Source: SHZI01 sp964417725 (GTDB lineage: Bacteria; Pseudomonadota; Gammaproteobacteria; Steroidobacterales; GCA-2729495). From it: DNA of 64,000 nucleotides. Below are positions 16,533 to 25,558 of this stretch, in pieces. Within the stretch, counting starts at the first letter, position 1, and each line of letters begins with the position of its first letter. Position numbers and translations under genes: made by a program. Below the pieces are notes generated by a model. That model ran no database searches. It saw only the letters and a list, made by a program, of their open reading frames with translations, and was not told where the DNA came from. The stretch covers positions 1-64,000 of the forward strand of contig CAYQIV010000005.1 of assembly GCA_964417725.1 (NCBI GenBank), given 5' to 3'.

Positions 16533-17504
16533 TCAGTCGACGTAGAGCGAACTGACGGATTCGGCCATGCTGATCCGGCGCATCGTCTCGCCAAGCAGTT
16601 CGGCCACCGACAGCTGGCGGATACGACCGGTGGCGACCGCCGCCGCCGACAGCGGGATGGTGTCGGTGACGACCAGTTCGTCGAGGCGCGAGGCGGCGAT
16701 GCGCTCGACCGCCGGACCCGACAGCACCGGATGGGTGACATAAGCGACGACCCGCCGTGCGCCGTGGTCCTTGAGGGCACCGGCCGCCTGGCACAGGGTA
16801 CCGGCCGTATCGACCATGTCGTCGATGAGGATGCAATCCTTTTCTTCCACCTCGCCGATGATGTTCATCACCTCGCTGACGTTGGCACGCGGCCGGCGCT
16901 TGTCGATGATGGCCAGGTCGGCATCGTCCATGCGCCTGGCGATGGCCCGCGCGCGGACCACGCCGCCGACGTCGGGCGAGACGATCACCAGGTCCTCGTA
17001 TTCGCAGCGCCACAGGTCACCGAGCAGCACCGGCGACGAGTAGACATTGTCGACGGGGATGGAGAAGAAACCCTGGATCTGGTCGGCATGCAGGTCGACC
17101 GTCAGCACATGGTCGATGCCGGCCTGCGAGACCATCTGCGCCGTGAGACTCGCGGTGATCGGCACGCGCGCCGCGCGCGGCCGGCGGTCCTGGCGCGCAT
17201 AACCGAAGTAGGGGATCACCGCCGTGATGCGTGCCGCCGAGGCGCGTCGGCAGGCGTCCGAGATCACCAGCAATTCCATGAGGTTGTCGTTGACCGGCGG
17301 ACAGGTCGGCTGGACGATGAAGACCTCGCGCCCGCGGACGTTCTCGTAGACCTCGACCAGCACCTCGCCATCGCTGAAGCGCCCGACCTGCATGCGTCCG
17401 ACCGGCACCCGGAGATGGCGGGCGATGCGTTGGGCCAGTTCGGGGTTGGCGTTGCCCGAAAGGATGGTGACGTTGCGCAGTTCGGCGGGGTGCTCTTTGT
17501 TCAT
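16533..17504 (-). CDS. prs: Ribose-phosphate pyrophosphokinase
   Basis: The enzyme makes PRPP from ribose-5-phosphate and ATP for purine, pyrimidine, His and Trp synthesis. The 323-residue protein has the PRPP-synthase signature (DLHADQIQGFFSIPVDN, about residues 132-148), the flexible-loop region SPDVGGVVRARAIA, and the pyrophosphate/PRPP loop ILIDDMVDTAGTLC (about 220-233). The N-terminal VTILSGNANPELAQRIA is typical. It starts at 17504, directly downstream of the tRNA-Gln gene, with which it may be cotranscribed. Confidence 0.97.
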   Translation of the reverse strand: MNKEHPAELRNVTILSGNANPELAQRIARHLRVPVGRMQVGRFSDGEVLVEVYENVRGREVFIVQPTCPPVNDNLMELLVISDACRRASAARITAVIPYFGYARQDRRPRAARVPITASLTAQMVSQAGIDHVLTVDLHADQIQGFFSIPVDNVYSSPVLLGDLWRCEYEDLVIVSPDVGGVVRARAIARRMDDADLAIIDKRRPRANVSEVMNIIGEVEEKDCILIDDMVDTAGTLCQAAGALKDHGARRVVAYVTHPVLSGPAVERIAASRLDELVVTDTIPLSAAAVATGRIRQLSVAELLGETMRRISMAESVSSLYVD

Positions 17505-17526
17505 GTCCTGTCCGTGATGCGGAAAA

Positions 17527-17601
17527 TGGCTGGGGCGCCAGGATTCGAACCTGGGAATGGCGGGATCAAAACCCGCTGCCTTACCACTTGGCTACGCCCC
17601 A
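17527..17601 (-). tRNA. tRNA-Gln (anticodon TTG)
   Basis: The minus strand gives a 75-nt cloverleaf. The acceptor stem TGGGGCG/CGCCCCA has a G discriminator and encoded CCA. The D-arm contains AGCCAAGTGGTAAGGC, the anticodon stem GCGGG/CCCGC encloses TTTTGAT with TTG, and the T-arm holds GGTTCGAATCC. The U1-A72 pair is the usual identity element of tRNA-Gln. It lies between lolB and prs. Confidence 0.95.
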
Positions 17602-17703
17602 ACCGAAACCCCGGGGCCGGCACACCAGTGCGGTGCGACGGCTTCGGGGCCGACATTCTACCTGCGCGCGCCACCGCCGTTGTGGCGCCGGCTCGCGAAC
17701 CGC

Positions 17704-18303
17704 TCACCAGTGCCAGCGATCGACCACCAGCCGCACGCGGCCTGCCGCCGTTTCGGCGACCAGCCGGCGTGGCAGCCACAGCGCCTCGTACAGGACGAAT
17801 TCTTCGTAGCGGATTTCCCAGCCATGCTGGCGGATGCGCGCCGGGCGACCCTCGGCATCGTGCGTCACACGGGATTTGGCGCTCGGGTCGGCAAGACCGA
17901 GCAACCAGTAGCGGCTGGCGTCGAGGGGCAGCGGCCAGCCCAGCCGTGTGTCGAGGAAATCGGCCACGGCGGCCGCGTCCCGGGCATCGACGAGGGTCTC
18001 GCCGTCCTGGGTCTCGATGCGCAACCGGCCGTCCCCCGACCACAACTGCCAGGCCCCGGCACCGAACGGCCCGCTGACGGCGAGGTGCGTCGCACTGCCC
18101 TCCTGGCGCCAGCGCAGGTTGCCCTGACCGGCACCTTGCGGGCCCCGCAGCGCCACCCGGCCACGCAGTTCCCAGCGGGCCAGCGCCGCGAGGCGCGCCT
18201 CGCGCGCGGCCGGCTCCGCCACCGGCACCTCGATCGGCGCCCGCAGCGCGCAGCCACCGAGCAGCCACGACAGCAGCAGGCCGGCCAGGAGGCGGTGGCG
18301 CAT
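17704..18303 (-). CDS. lolB: Outer-membrane lipoprotein receptor LolB
   Basis: LolB accepts lipoproteins from the LolA chaperone and inserts them into the outer membrane. The 199-residue protein has a lipoprotein signal with lipobox LLGGC (about residues 14-18), then a beta-rich body with RWELRGRVALRGPQGAGQGNLRW, matching the concave-sheet LolB/LolA fold. The C-terminal RRLVAETAAGRVRLVVDRWHW is typical. Its ATG at 18303 lies 2 bp after the stop of the TPR lipoprotein gene, forming an operon. ispE, which usually follows lolB in this cluster, is absent. Confidence 0.93.
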   Translation of the reverse strand: MRHRLLAGLLLSWLLGGCALRAPIEVPVAEPAAREARLAALARWELRGRVALRGPQGAGQGNLRWRQEGSATHLAVSGPFGAGAWQLWSGDGRLRIETQDGETLVDARDAAAVADFLDTRLGWPLPLDASRYWLLGLADPSAKSRVTHDAEGRPARIRQHGWEIRYEEFVLYEALWLPRRLVAETAAGRVRLVVDRWHW

Positions 18304-18305
18304 GG

Positions 18306-20000
18306 TCAGCGGCGCAACAGGCGCCGGGCGGTATCGCGCGCCGGCCGGCTGTCGGGCTGGGCGAGCAGCGCGGCATGAAGCAGGTCGCGGGCCGACGCCC
18401 GGTCGCCGAGCCGCCAGTAGACCTCGGCGAGGTGGCTGGCGATCTCGGCATCGGGCAGCGCCGCCCAGGCCACCTCGAGGTAGCTGCGCGCCAGTGCCGG
18501 TTCGCCGAGATGGAACAGCACCCAGCCCATGCTGTCCTGGATCGGCGCGCTGTCCGGCTCCAGCGCCAGCGCCCGGCGGATCAGCGGCCAGGCTTCGCGC
18601 GCACGCCGCTTGCGGTTCAGGAGCGTATAGCCGTAGGCATTGATGGCGATGGCATCATCCGGGGCGATGGCGGCGGCGTGGGCAAGGTCGGCGAGCGCCT
18701 CGTCGATGCGTCCCGACTCCTCGAGCAGCATGCCGCGTGCGAGGCGCGTCTCGATGGCATCAGGTCGCTGCAGGACCGCCTCATCGAGTGCCGCCAGCGC
18801 CTGCGCCGGCTGCTGCAGCCGCTGCAGCAGCCGCGCGCGGTACGGCTGAATGCGCCACGCCTCGGCCGGCTGGGCCCGGGCCAGCGCAGCCAGTTCATCG
18901 ATGGCCTCCTCCGCCGGCAGACGATCGGCCACCGCCAGCCTGGCGGGCAGCAGCCAGGGTCCGGGAGCGACACGCCGCCAGAAGCGCAGCGCGGCCTCGT
19001 CCTCGCCGCGGCTCGCGGCCAGTTCGCCAAGGTAGTAGAGCGCCTCGCCCTGATGCGCCGCCTGCCCGGCAAGATCGCGCAGGCTGGCCACGGCCTCGCC
19101 GATGCGACCGCGCGCCAGCGCCACCATGGCCCGCGTACGGCTGAGGTCCGGCAGCGGGTCGTCGCCGTCGTCCGGCGCCAGGGCATCGAGCACGGCGTCG
19201 GCTTCGTCGGCACGACCGCCCGCGAGCAGCAGCCGGGCACGCAGCAGCGCCACCGGCAGGGCCTCATCGGCGGCGGCCGCCTCCACCGCCAGCGCATCGA
19301 GCAGCGCCAGCGCCTCGTCGAGGCGGCCGAGGCCGGCGATGACCTGGGCGCGCAGCAGACGCGGCTCGATCCAGTCCGGGCTGCCGATTTCCGCCACGTC
19401 GAGTGCAGCCAGCGCCAGATCGACCTGACCCGAGCGGTGAGCGGCACCGGCCAGCGCAAACTGCAGGCCCGGCGACAGCGGGTCGAGCGCCGTGAGGCGC
19501 GCCAGCGCGCGCGTCACCAGCCGTGGCGACTCGCCGGCAGCGAGCACCTCGGCGAGCCGCAGATAGACGTCGTCGCGCAGCGGGTCGGTGGCCGACAGCG
19601 CAGCCGTCCATTCCGCCACGGCGCCATCGACGTCGTGGCGGCGCAGGTAGATCCGGCCGAGCAGTTCGCGGGGCCGCGGGTCCTGCGGCGACAGCGCGGT
19701 CCAGCGCTGCGCGGCACGCTCGGCCCAGGCGTCGTAGCCGGTGCCGACCGCAAACTGCGTCGCCCGGCCGGCCAGCGCCACTTCGTCAGACTGCTCGGCG
19801 GCGCGGACGAGTTCGGCAGCGGCAACGGCGTAGTCGTCGCGTTCGAGCGCGGCCTCGGCCGCCTCGACATGCGCCTGCGGGTCTGTCGGTACGGGGTCGA
19901 CGGCAAGAGCTGCCGGGCCGCTGCATGCCACGAGGCACAGCGCGGCAGCGGACAGCAGGCAGGCGGGGCGCCATGACGCCGGCGTAGCACGGGGGTTCAC
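18306..20000 (-). CDS. TPR-repeat lipoprotein
   Basis: With the GTG start at 20000 this is a 564-residue lipoprotein: signal peptide with lipobox LVACS (about residues 19-23), then about a dozen tetratricopeptide-like helix pairs, for example HVEAAEAALERDDYAVAAAEL, ARELLGRIYLRR and AIAINAYGYTLLNRKRRAREA. Equivalent TPR lipoproteins sit upstream of lolB in many gammaproteobacteria. They probably act as a scaffold at the inner face of the outer membrane, though the role is not defined. It is divergent from prfA with only 19 bp between the starts. Earlier in-frame ATGs lie within prfA and would destroy the signal peptide. Confidence 0.85.
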   Translation of the reverse strand: MNPRATPASWRPACLLSAAALCLVACSGPAALAVDPVPTDPQAHVEAAEAALERDDYAVAAAELVRAAEQSDEVALAGRATQFAVGTGYDAWAERAAQRWTALSPQDPRPRELLGRIYLRRHDVDGAVAEWTAALSATDPLRDDVYLRLAEVLAAGESPRLVTRALARLTALDPLSPGLQFALAGAAHRSGQVDLALAALDVAEIGSPDWIEPRLLRAQVIAGLGRLDEALALLDALAVEAAAADEALPVALLRARLLLAGGRADEADAVLDALAPDDGDDPLPDLSRTRAMVALARGRIGEAVASLRDLAGQAAHQGEALYYLGELAASRGEDEAALRFWRRVAPGPWLLPARLAVADRLPAEEAIDELAALARAQPAEAWRIQPYRARLLQRLQQPAQALAALDEAVLQRPDAIETRLARGMLLEESGRIDEALADLAHAAAIAPDDAIAINAYGYTLLNRKRRAREAWPLIRRALALEPDSAPIQDSMGWVLFHLGEPALARSYLEVAWAALPDAEIASHLAEVYWRLGDRASARDLLHAALLAQPDSRPARDTARRLLRR

Positions 20001-20019
20001 ATCGGGGATAATAGCCCGG

Positions 20020-21102
20020 ATGGAAAGCTCGATCGTCGAAAAGTTGTCACGCCTCGCCGACCGCGCCGATGAGGTCCGCAGCCTCCTCAACGACCCGGCG
20101 GTCATCGGCGACGTGCAGCGCTTTCGCGAGCTGTCGCGCGAGTACGCCCAGCTCGACCCGGTCGTCGATCTCTATCGCGCCTGGCGCAAGCTGACCGGCG
20201 ACCACGACGCCGCCACCGACATGCTCGATGACAGCGACGTCGAGATCCGCCGGCTCGGCCAGGAGGAGCTGGCCCGCAGCGAAGCCCAGCTCGAACAGGT
20301 CGAACGCGCGGTGCGCCTCCAGCTGATCCCCAAAGACCCCTACGACGATGCCGGGATCTTCCTCGAGATCCGCGCCGCGGCCGGTGGTGACGAGGCGGCA
20401 CTGTTCGCCGGCGACCTGATGCGCATGTACACGCGCTATGCCGAGGGTCGTGGCTGGCAGATCGAGATCATCCATTCCAGTCCCGGCGAGCACGGCGGCT
20501 ACAAGGAGATCATCAGCCGCATCGTCGGCCGTGGCGCCTGGTCACGCCTCAAGTTCGAGTCCGGCGCACACCGCGTGCAGCGCGTCCCGGAAACCGAGGC
20601 CCAGGGACGCATCCACACCTCGACCTGCACCGTCGCCGTGCTGCCCGAGCCGGACGAGATCGACGCCATCGAGGTGCGCCCCGCCGACCTGCGCATCGAC
20701 ACCTACCGTGCCTCCGGCGCCGGCGGCCAGCACGTCAACAAGACCGACTCGGCGGTGCGTCTCACGCACCTGCCAAGCGGCCTGGTCGTCGAATGCCAGG
20801 ACGAACGCTCGCAACACAAGAACCGGGCCCGGGCCATGGCCCTGCTCAAGGCCCGACTCCTCGACCAGGCGCGGTCGCGGCAGACGCAGGCGCAGGCCGC
20901 ACAGCGCAAGCGCCTGGTCGGCACCGGCGACCGCTCCGAACGCATCCGCACCTACAACTTCCCGCAGGGCCGCCTCACCGACCACCGCATCAACCTGACG
21001 CTCTACCGGCTCGGCGATGTCATGGAAGGCCAGCTCGATGCCGTCATCGAGCCGCTGGTCACCGAACACCAGGCCGAGGAACTGGCCCACCTCGACACCT
21101 GA
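20020..21102 (+). CDS. prfA: Peptide chain release factor 1
   Basis: The protein terminates translation at UAA and UAG. Its 360 residues equal the E. coli length. The codon-recognition tripeptide is P-x-T in QRVPETEAQGR (about residues 190-192) and the hydrolysis motif is GGQ in GAGGQHVNKTDSAVR. There is no ribosome-binding site ahead of the ATG. A GATAAT box at 20007-20012 ends 7 nt before the start, suggesting a leaderless or nearly leaderless mRNA. hemA, which precedes prfA in many relatives, is not present. prmC, the methyltransferase for this GGQ, lies 2.8 kb downstream. Confidence 0.97.
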   Translation: MESSIVEKLSRLADRADEVRSLLNDPAVIGDVQRFRELSREYAQLDPVVDLYRAWRKLTGDHDAATDMLDDSDVEIRRLGQEELARSEAQLEQVERAVRLQLIPKDPYDDAGIFLEIRAAAGGDEAALFAGDLMRMYTRYAEGRGWQIEIIHSSPGEHGGYKEIISRIVGRGAWSRLKFESGAHRVQRVPETEAQGRIHTSTCTVAVLPEPDEIDAIEVRPADLRIDTYRASGAGGQHVNKTDSAVRLTHLPSGLVVECQDERSQHKNRARAMALLKARLLDQARSRQTQAQAAQRKRLVGTGDRSERIRTYNFPQGRLTDHRINLTLYRLGDVMEGQLDAVIEPLVTEHQAEELAHLDT

Positions 21103-21128
21103 CCTTGCCGCGGCCGCAGAGGACCCCC

Positions 21129-22148
21129 ATGACCCGACCCGAATTCCCCACGCTGGTGGACTGCATCGGCAACACGCCGCTGATCCGCCTCAACCGCCTC
21201 TCCGACCGCACCGGCTGCGAGATCCTCGCCAAGGCCGAGTTCATGAACCCCGGTGGTTCGGTCAAGGACCGCGCCGCACTGGGCATCGTGCGCGATGCCG
21301 AACGCCGCGGCACGCTGCGTCCCGGCGGGACGATCGTCGAGGGCACCGCCGGCAATACCGGCATCGGCCTCGCCGTGGTCGGCAACAGCCTCGGCTACCC
21401 GACCGTCATCGTCATGCCCGACAACCAGAGCCGCGACAAGGTCGACACGCTGAAAGCCTACGGCGCCGAGGTGCGGCTGGTGCCGGCCGTGCCCTTCAGG
21501 GACCCCAACCATTTCGTCCACCAGTCGCGGCGACTGGCCGAGTCGCTCGACGCCACGCTCGAGCACGGTGCCGTGTGGGCCAACCAGTTCGACAACACCG
21601 CCAACCGCGAGTACCACCAGCAAACCACCGGCGCCGAGATCTGGGCCCAGACCGGCGGGCGGATCGACGCCTTCATCTGCTCGGTGGGCACCGGCGGCAC
21701 GCTGGCCGGCGTCGCCCGGGCGCTGAAGGGCCACAAGCCGGCGGTCGTCATCGGCCTCGCCGACCCGGGCGGCTCGGCGCTCTATCCGTACTACGCCCAT
21801 GGCGAACTGCGCGCCGAGGGCAGTTCGATCAGCGAGGGCATCGGCAACAGCCGGATCACCGCCAACCTCGACGGCACGCCGATCGACCGGCCGTTCCGCA
21901 TCGACGACAGCGAGGCGATTCCGCTGGTCTGGAACCTGATCCGCGAGGAAGGCCTGCTGGTCGGCGGGTCGAGCGGCGTCAACGTCGCCGGCGCGCTGCA
22001 CATGGCCCGCGAACTCGGCCGCGGGCACGTCATCGTCACCCTGCTGTGCGACTCGGGACTGCGCTACCGCCAGCGGCTGTTCAACCGCCCGTTCCTCGCC
22101 GAGCGCGGCCTCGCGCTGCCCGACTGGCTGGATATCGCTGTGTCCTGA
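21129..22148 (+). CDS. Cysteine synthase (fold-type II PLP enzyme)
   Basis: This enzyme would replace the acetyl group of O-acetylserine with sulfide to make cysteine; a cystathionine beta-synthase activity is the main alternative. The 339-residue protein has GNTPLIRLNRLS at residues 14-25, the PLP lysine in NPGGSVKDR (about residue 49), a phosphate-binding GTAGNTGIG and SVGTGGTLAG. The C-terminal extension (CDSGLRYRQRLFNRPFLAERG) is longer than in E. coli CysK and occurs in a distinct CysK/CBS-like subgroup. The next gene, on the opposite strand, encodes a Cys/Met-metabolism PLP enzyme. A CBS-CGL reverse transsulfuration pair is therefore possible. Confidence 0.85.
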   Translation: MTRPEFPTLVDCIGNTPLIRLNRLSDRTGCEILAKAEFMNPGGSVKDRAALGIVRDAERRGTLRPGGTIVEGTAGNTGIGLAVVGNSLGYPTVIVMPDNQSRDKVDTLKAYGAEVRLVPAVPFRDPNHFVHQSRRLAESLDATLEHGAVWANQFDNTANREYHQQTTGAEIWAQTGGRIDAFICSVGTGGTLAGVARALKGHKPAVVIGLADPGGSALYPYYAHGELRAEGSSISEGIGNSRITANLDGTPIDRPFRIDDSEAIPLVWNLIREEGLLVGGSSGVNVAGALHMARELGRGHVIVTLLCDSGLRYRQRLFNRPFLAERGLALPDWLDIAVS

Positions 22149-22159
22149 GGCGCAGTCGC

Positions 22160-23329
22160 TCAGCCCGCCGCAGCCAGCGCCCGGCGCACGTCGGCGACGA
22201 GGTCGGCGGCGTCCTCGATGCCCACCGACAGGCGCACCATGTCGTCGCCGACGCCCATCGCCATGCGGTCGTGGGCCGGCACGCTCGAGTGGCTCATCGT
22301 CGCCGGGTGCCCGACCAGGCTCTCGACACCGCCGAGGCTTTCGGCCAGCGTGAAGAGGCGCAGCGCGCCGACGAAGCGCCCGGCGGCGACCGCCCCACCG
22401 GCCAGCGTCAGCGTGACGATGCCGCCGAAACCGCGCATCAGCCGTCGCGCCAGGGCGTGCTGCGGGTGTGACTCGAGGCCCGGATACCAGACGCGCGCCA
22501 CCGCCGGATGGCCTTCGAGGCAGCGCGCCACGGCCAGGGCGTTGGCGGCATGCTGCTGCATGCGCAGCGCCAGGGTCTTGACTCCACGCAGCACGAGGTA
22601 GGCGTCGAAGGGCCCCATCACGGCACCCGAAGCGGCGCGCAGCGAGGCCAGCCGCCGGCCGAGCTTTTCATCGGCCGCGACGCAGATGCCGCCGAGCACG
22701 TCGGAGTGCCCGCCGAGGTACTTGGTCGCCGAGTGCATGGCGATGTCGGCGCCGGCGGCGAGCGGCTGCTGGAAACACGGCGTGGCGAAGGTGTTGTCGA
22801 CGCAGACCCACGCACCACCGGCGTGGGCGGTGGCGACGACCGCAGCGATGTCGACGATGCCGAGCAGTGGATTGGTCGGGGTCTCGACCCACACCAGCTT
22901 CGTCGCCGGGCGCATCGCCGCGGCCACGCGCGATGCGTCACGCATGTCGACGAAATCGATGTCGAGGCCCGCCACGCGGCGCCGGACCTCGTGGAGCAGG
23001 CGCCGGCTGCCGCCGTAGAAATCCAGCGGTGCGATGACGTGGTCGCCGGCATCGAGCAGGTCGAGGATGCCGGCGGTCGCGGCCTGGCCCGAGGCATAGG
23101 CCAGGCCGCGTATCCCGCCCTCGAGTTCCGCCACGCAACGCTCGAGGGCATCGCGCGTCGGGTTGGACGAACGGGCATAGATGTGCTCGCGGGACCTGCC
23201 GAAGCCCTCATAGGCGAAAGTGGTGCTGGTGACGATCGGCGGCATCACCGCACCGCTGGCGGGATCGGTCGTGGCACCGGCATGGATGCAGCGGGTGGCG
23301 AAGGCCAGCCCCTCGTCGTGGTCGGTCAT
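22160..23329 (-). CDS. Cystathionine gamma-synthase/gamma-lyase family PLP enzyme
   Basis: This 389-residue fold-type I enzyme has the family signature around the PLP lysine (HSATKYLGGHSDVLGG, about residues 200-215), YARSSNPTRDALE near residue 50, and SLGGVESLVGHPATMSHSS near the C-terminus, which binds substrate. The sequence does not distinguish cystathionine gamma-synthase from gamma- or beta-lyase. The convergent neighbour encodes a cysteine/cystathionine synthase, placing it in transsulfuration. The start at 23329 is the first ATG next to the conserved N-terminal FATRCIHAG. Confidence 0.87.
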   Translation of the reverse strand: MTDHDEGLAFATRCIHAGATTDPASGAVMPPIVTSTTFAYEGFGRSREHIYARSSNPTRDALERCVAELEGGIRGLAYASGQAATAGILDLLDAGDHVIAPLDFYGGSRRLLHEVRRRVAGLDIDFVDMRDASRVAAAMRPATKLVWVETPTNPLLGIVDIAAVVATAHAGGAWVCVDNTFATPCFQQPLAAGADIAMHSATKYLGGHSDVLGGICVAADEKLGRRLASLRAASGAVMGPFDAYLVLRGVKTLALRMQQHAANALAVARCLEGHPAVARVWYPGLESHPQHALARRLMRGFGGIVTLTLAGGAVAAGRFVGALRLFTLAESLGGVESLVGHPATMSHSSVPAHDRMAMGVGDDMVRLSVGIEDAADLVADVRRALAAAG

Positions 23330-23543
23330 GTCAGCCTCCGGGCACCGGGTGCCGGGTCGGGGTGGTCGAAGGAGGTCGCGGCACCCACCGGCGCCGGTCA
23401 CGCGGCCGGCGCCCTGCCTTCATCACGACGGTCAAGGCCCGTGGCGCCCACGGCGGGCATCATACAGCGGGGAAGGGACGGCGACGGCGGCTGAAACTTC
23501 GCGTCTTTCGGGGGCATGGCCCGGCAGGACGCCGGTCACCCCG

Positions 23544-23577
23544 CCGGTGCCGGATCGCGACGGCGACCCGGCACCGG
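23544..23577 (-). other. 10-bp perfect hairpin after the small membrane-protein gene
   Basis: CCGGTGCCGG at 23544-23553 pairs exactly with 23568-23577 across a 14-nt loop. It lies 15 nt beyond the stop of the 35-residue gene on the minus strand. No T-tract follows, so it is either a weak terminator or an mRNA 3'-stabilising structure. Confidence 0.4.
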
Positions 23578-23591
23578 TGTCATGGCCGGCA

Positions 23592-23699
23592 TCAGACCGT
23601 CATCACGAGGACGCGCACGATCCCGGCGAGGGCAGCGAGGCCGATGGCGACGGCGAAGGCGGTTTCAACGTAGTGGCTGAATGCATGGATGCGGGTCAT
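23592..23699 (-). CDS. 35-residue single-helix membrane protein
   Basis: The frame starts at ATG 23697-23699 with GGAG 7 nt upstream, a well-placed ribosome-binding site. It encodes MTRIHAFSHYVETAF followed by one hydrophobic helix (about residues 14-34, AVAIGLAALAGIVRVLV) and stops with TGA at 23592. It would sit in the inner membrane with its short basic/His N-terminus probably cytoplasmic. It is flanked by the transsulfuration enzyme and prmC, both more than 170 bp away, so it is likely its own transcript. No family is recognised. Coding status rests on the ribosome site, hydrophobic pattern and downstream hairpin. Confidence 0.5.
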   Translation of the reverse strand: MTRIHAFSHYVETAFAVAIGLAALAGIVRVLVMTV

Positions 23700-23860
23700 G
23701 TCGATCTCCGTGACGGGTTGATGTACGGAAGGTACTTCGGCGCCGCCGGGCCAGCGGATGCGTGCCGGTCGCCGCCGTTACACACTGTTACAGAACCGCC
23801 TGCCGCCCTGTCCACGAACCCGGGTCACGACACCGCGGGGCTGGCGCGTGCGGTGCGGGC

Positions 23861-23866
23861 TACCAT
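23861..23866 (+). promoter_or_regulatory. Possible -10 box directly ahead of prmC (leaderless start)
   Basis: TACCAT ends exactly 6 nt before the prmC ATG, the same spacing and sequence as ahead of the MesD-like gene at 11234. No Shine-Dalgarno sequence is present. No good -35 box is visible, so confidence is low. Confidence 0.3.
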
Positions 23867-23872
23867 GGGCAC

Positions 23873-24802
23873 ATGACGACCGGCAGCATCACGAACGTGG
23901 ACGGCGCACTGCGCGCGGCAGCGCGGCGGCTCGACGCCGCCAGCCCGTCGGCACGCCTCGACGCGGAACTGCTGCTCGCCCACGCCCTGGGCGTGTCGCG
24001 CAGCGCGCTCTACGGGCGGCTCACCGATTCCCTGTCGCCGGAACACGCGGCCCGCTATGCCGCACTCGTCGACCAGCGCCTCACCGGCCGGCCGGTGGCC
24101 CAGCTCACCGGCCGGCGCAGCTTCTGGTCGCTGGAACTCGCCGTCGACCCCGCCACGCTGATCCCCCGACCGGAGACCGAGCAGCTGGTCGAGCAGGCCC
24201 TGGCACGGTTGGCCGAAAGCCCGGACACCACCGTCGCCGACCTCGGCACCGGCAGCGGCGCCATCGCCCTGGCGCTGGCCAGCGAGCGCCCGGCGGCGCG
24301 CATCACCGCCACCGACATCAGCCCCGCGGCGCTGGCCATCGCGCGGGCCAACGCCCGGCGCCTCGGCCTCACCCGCATCACCTTCGCCGAAGGCGACTGG
24401 TACGCCGCGCTCCACGGCACGCGCCAGCACATGATCGTCAGCAATCCACCCTATATCGCCGACGACGAGTGGCCGGCCCACGCCGCCGGGTTGGCTTTCG
24501 AGCCCGAGCAGGCCCTGCGCGCCGGCACCGACGGCCTGGATGCGCTGCGCGTGATCGTCGCCGGGGCCCCCGCGCACCTGCACGCCGGCGGCTGGCTGCT
24601 GCTCGAACACGGCTGGCGCCAGGGCGAGGCCGTCCGCACACTGCTCGCCGCCGCCGGTTTCGACAGCGTGCGAACGGCCCGGGATGCCGCCGGCCACGAA
24701 CGCGTCACGCTCGGACAATGCGACACCGTGCGGGCCCTGCGGTCCCGGCCGGGCCCTACAATCGCCCTCTCTGACCCGGGATCGCGCCATGACCGCCGAT
24801 GA
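23873..24802 (+). CDS. prmC: Peptide chain release factor N5-glutamine methyltransferase
   Basis: PrmC methylates the GGQ glutamine of release factors 1 and 2. The 309-residue protein has an N-terminal helical domain (DAELLLAHALGVSRSALYG), the SAM-binding motif VADLGTGSGAIALALA (about residues 120-135) and the catalytic NPPY in IVSNPPYIADDEW (about 188-200). The C-terminus runs on past the usual LGQCDTVRALR-type end and overlaps the next gene by 14 nt, pointing to an operon. prfA lies upstream on the same strand but is separated by two sulfur-metabolism genes and a small gene. Confidence 0.94.
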   Translation: MTTGSITNVDGALRAAARRLDAASPSARLDAELLLAHALGVSRSALYGRLTDSLSPEHAARYAALVDQRLTGRPVAQLTGRRSFWSLELAVDPATLIPRPETEQLVEQALARLAESPDTTVADLGTGSGAIALALASERPAARITATDISPAALAIARANARRLGLTRITFAEGDWYAALHGTRQHMIVSNPPYIADDEWPAHAAGLAFEPEQALRAGTDGLDALRVIVAGAPAHLHAGGWLLLEHGWRQGEAVRTLLAAAGFDSVRTARDAAGHERVTLGQCDTVRALRSRPGPTIALSDPGSRHDRR

Positions 24803-25558
24803 TGCCCTGCGCTATGCGCGCCAGATCGCCCTCGGCCGGGTCGGCGTCACCGGCCAGGCGCGGCTGGCGGGTGCGCGCGCCGGCGTGGTCGGCCTCGGCG
24901 GGCTCGGCTCGGTGGCCAGCCTCTACCTCGCCAGCAGCGGCATCGGCGCGCTGTGCATCAACGATTTCGACCGCATCGACGCCAGCAACCTGCCGCGCCA
25001 GATCCTGTTCCGCAGCCGCGATGTCGGTGCGCCCAAGGCTTCGGTCACGGCCGCGGCGCTGCGTGAGGTCAACCCGGCCCTGCAGCTGCGCGTTCTCGAC
25101 CGGCGCCTGGATGCCGCTGGCCTTGCGGACGCGCTGCACGACTGCGACGTCGTCCTCGACTGCAGCGACAACTTCGCCACGCGCCATCTGCTCAACCGCG
25201 TCTGCGTCGCACTGCGCCGTCCGCTGGTCTCGGGTGCGGTGATCCGCTTCGAGGGGCAGGTGGCGATGTTCGCCAACGACGGCGACGGACCGTGCTATCG
25301 CTGCCTCTACGCGGAGGACGATGAACCGCTCGGCGACTGCAGTGGCCAGGGCGTACTGGCGCCGGTCGCCGGCACCGTCGGCACGATGATGGCCACCGAG
25401 GCGATCGCGCAGCTGCTCGGCCTCGGGCCGGGCCTGCGCAATCACCTGTGGTTCCACGATGCGCTCGCCGGCCAGTCGCGCCGCGTGCGTATCCGCCGCG
25501 CCCCGGCCTGCCCGGTGTGTGCCGCGCCGGGATCATCCCCGGCCGTCGACGGTCGGCG

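Noticed and set aside
16407..18077. A 556-codon plus-strand frame across prs, tRNA-Gln and lolB
   Set aside because: It runs through a tRNA gene and is antisense to two conserved genes.
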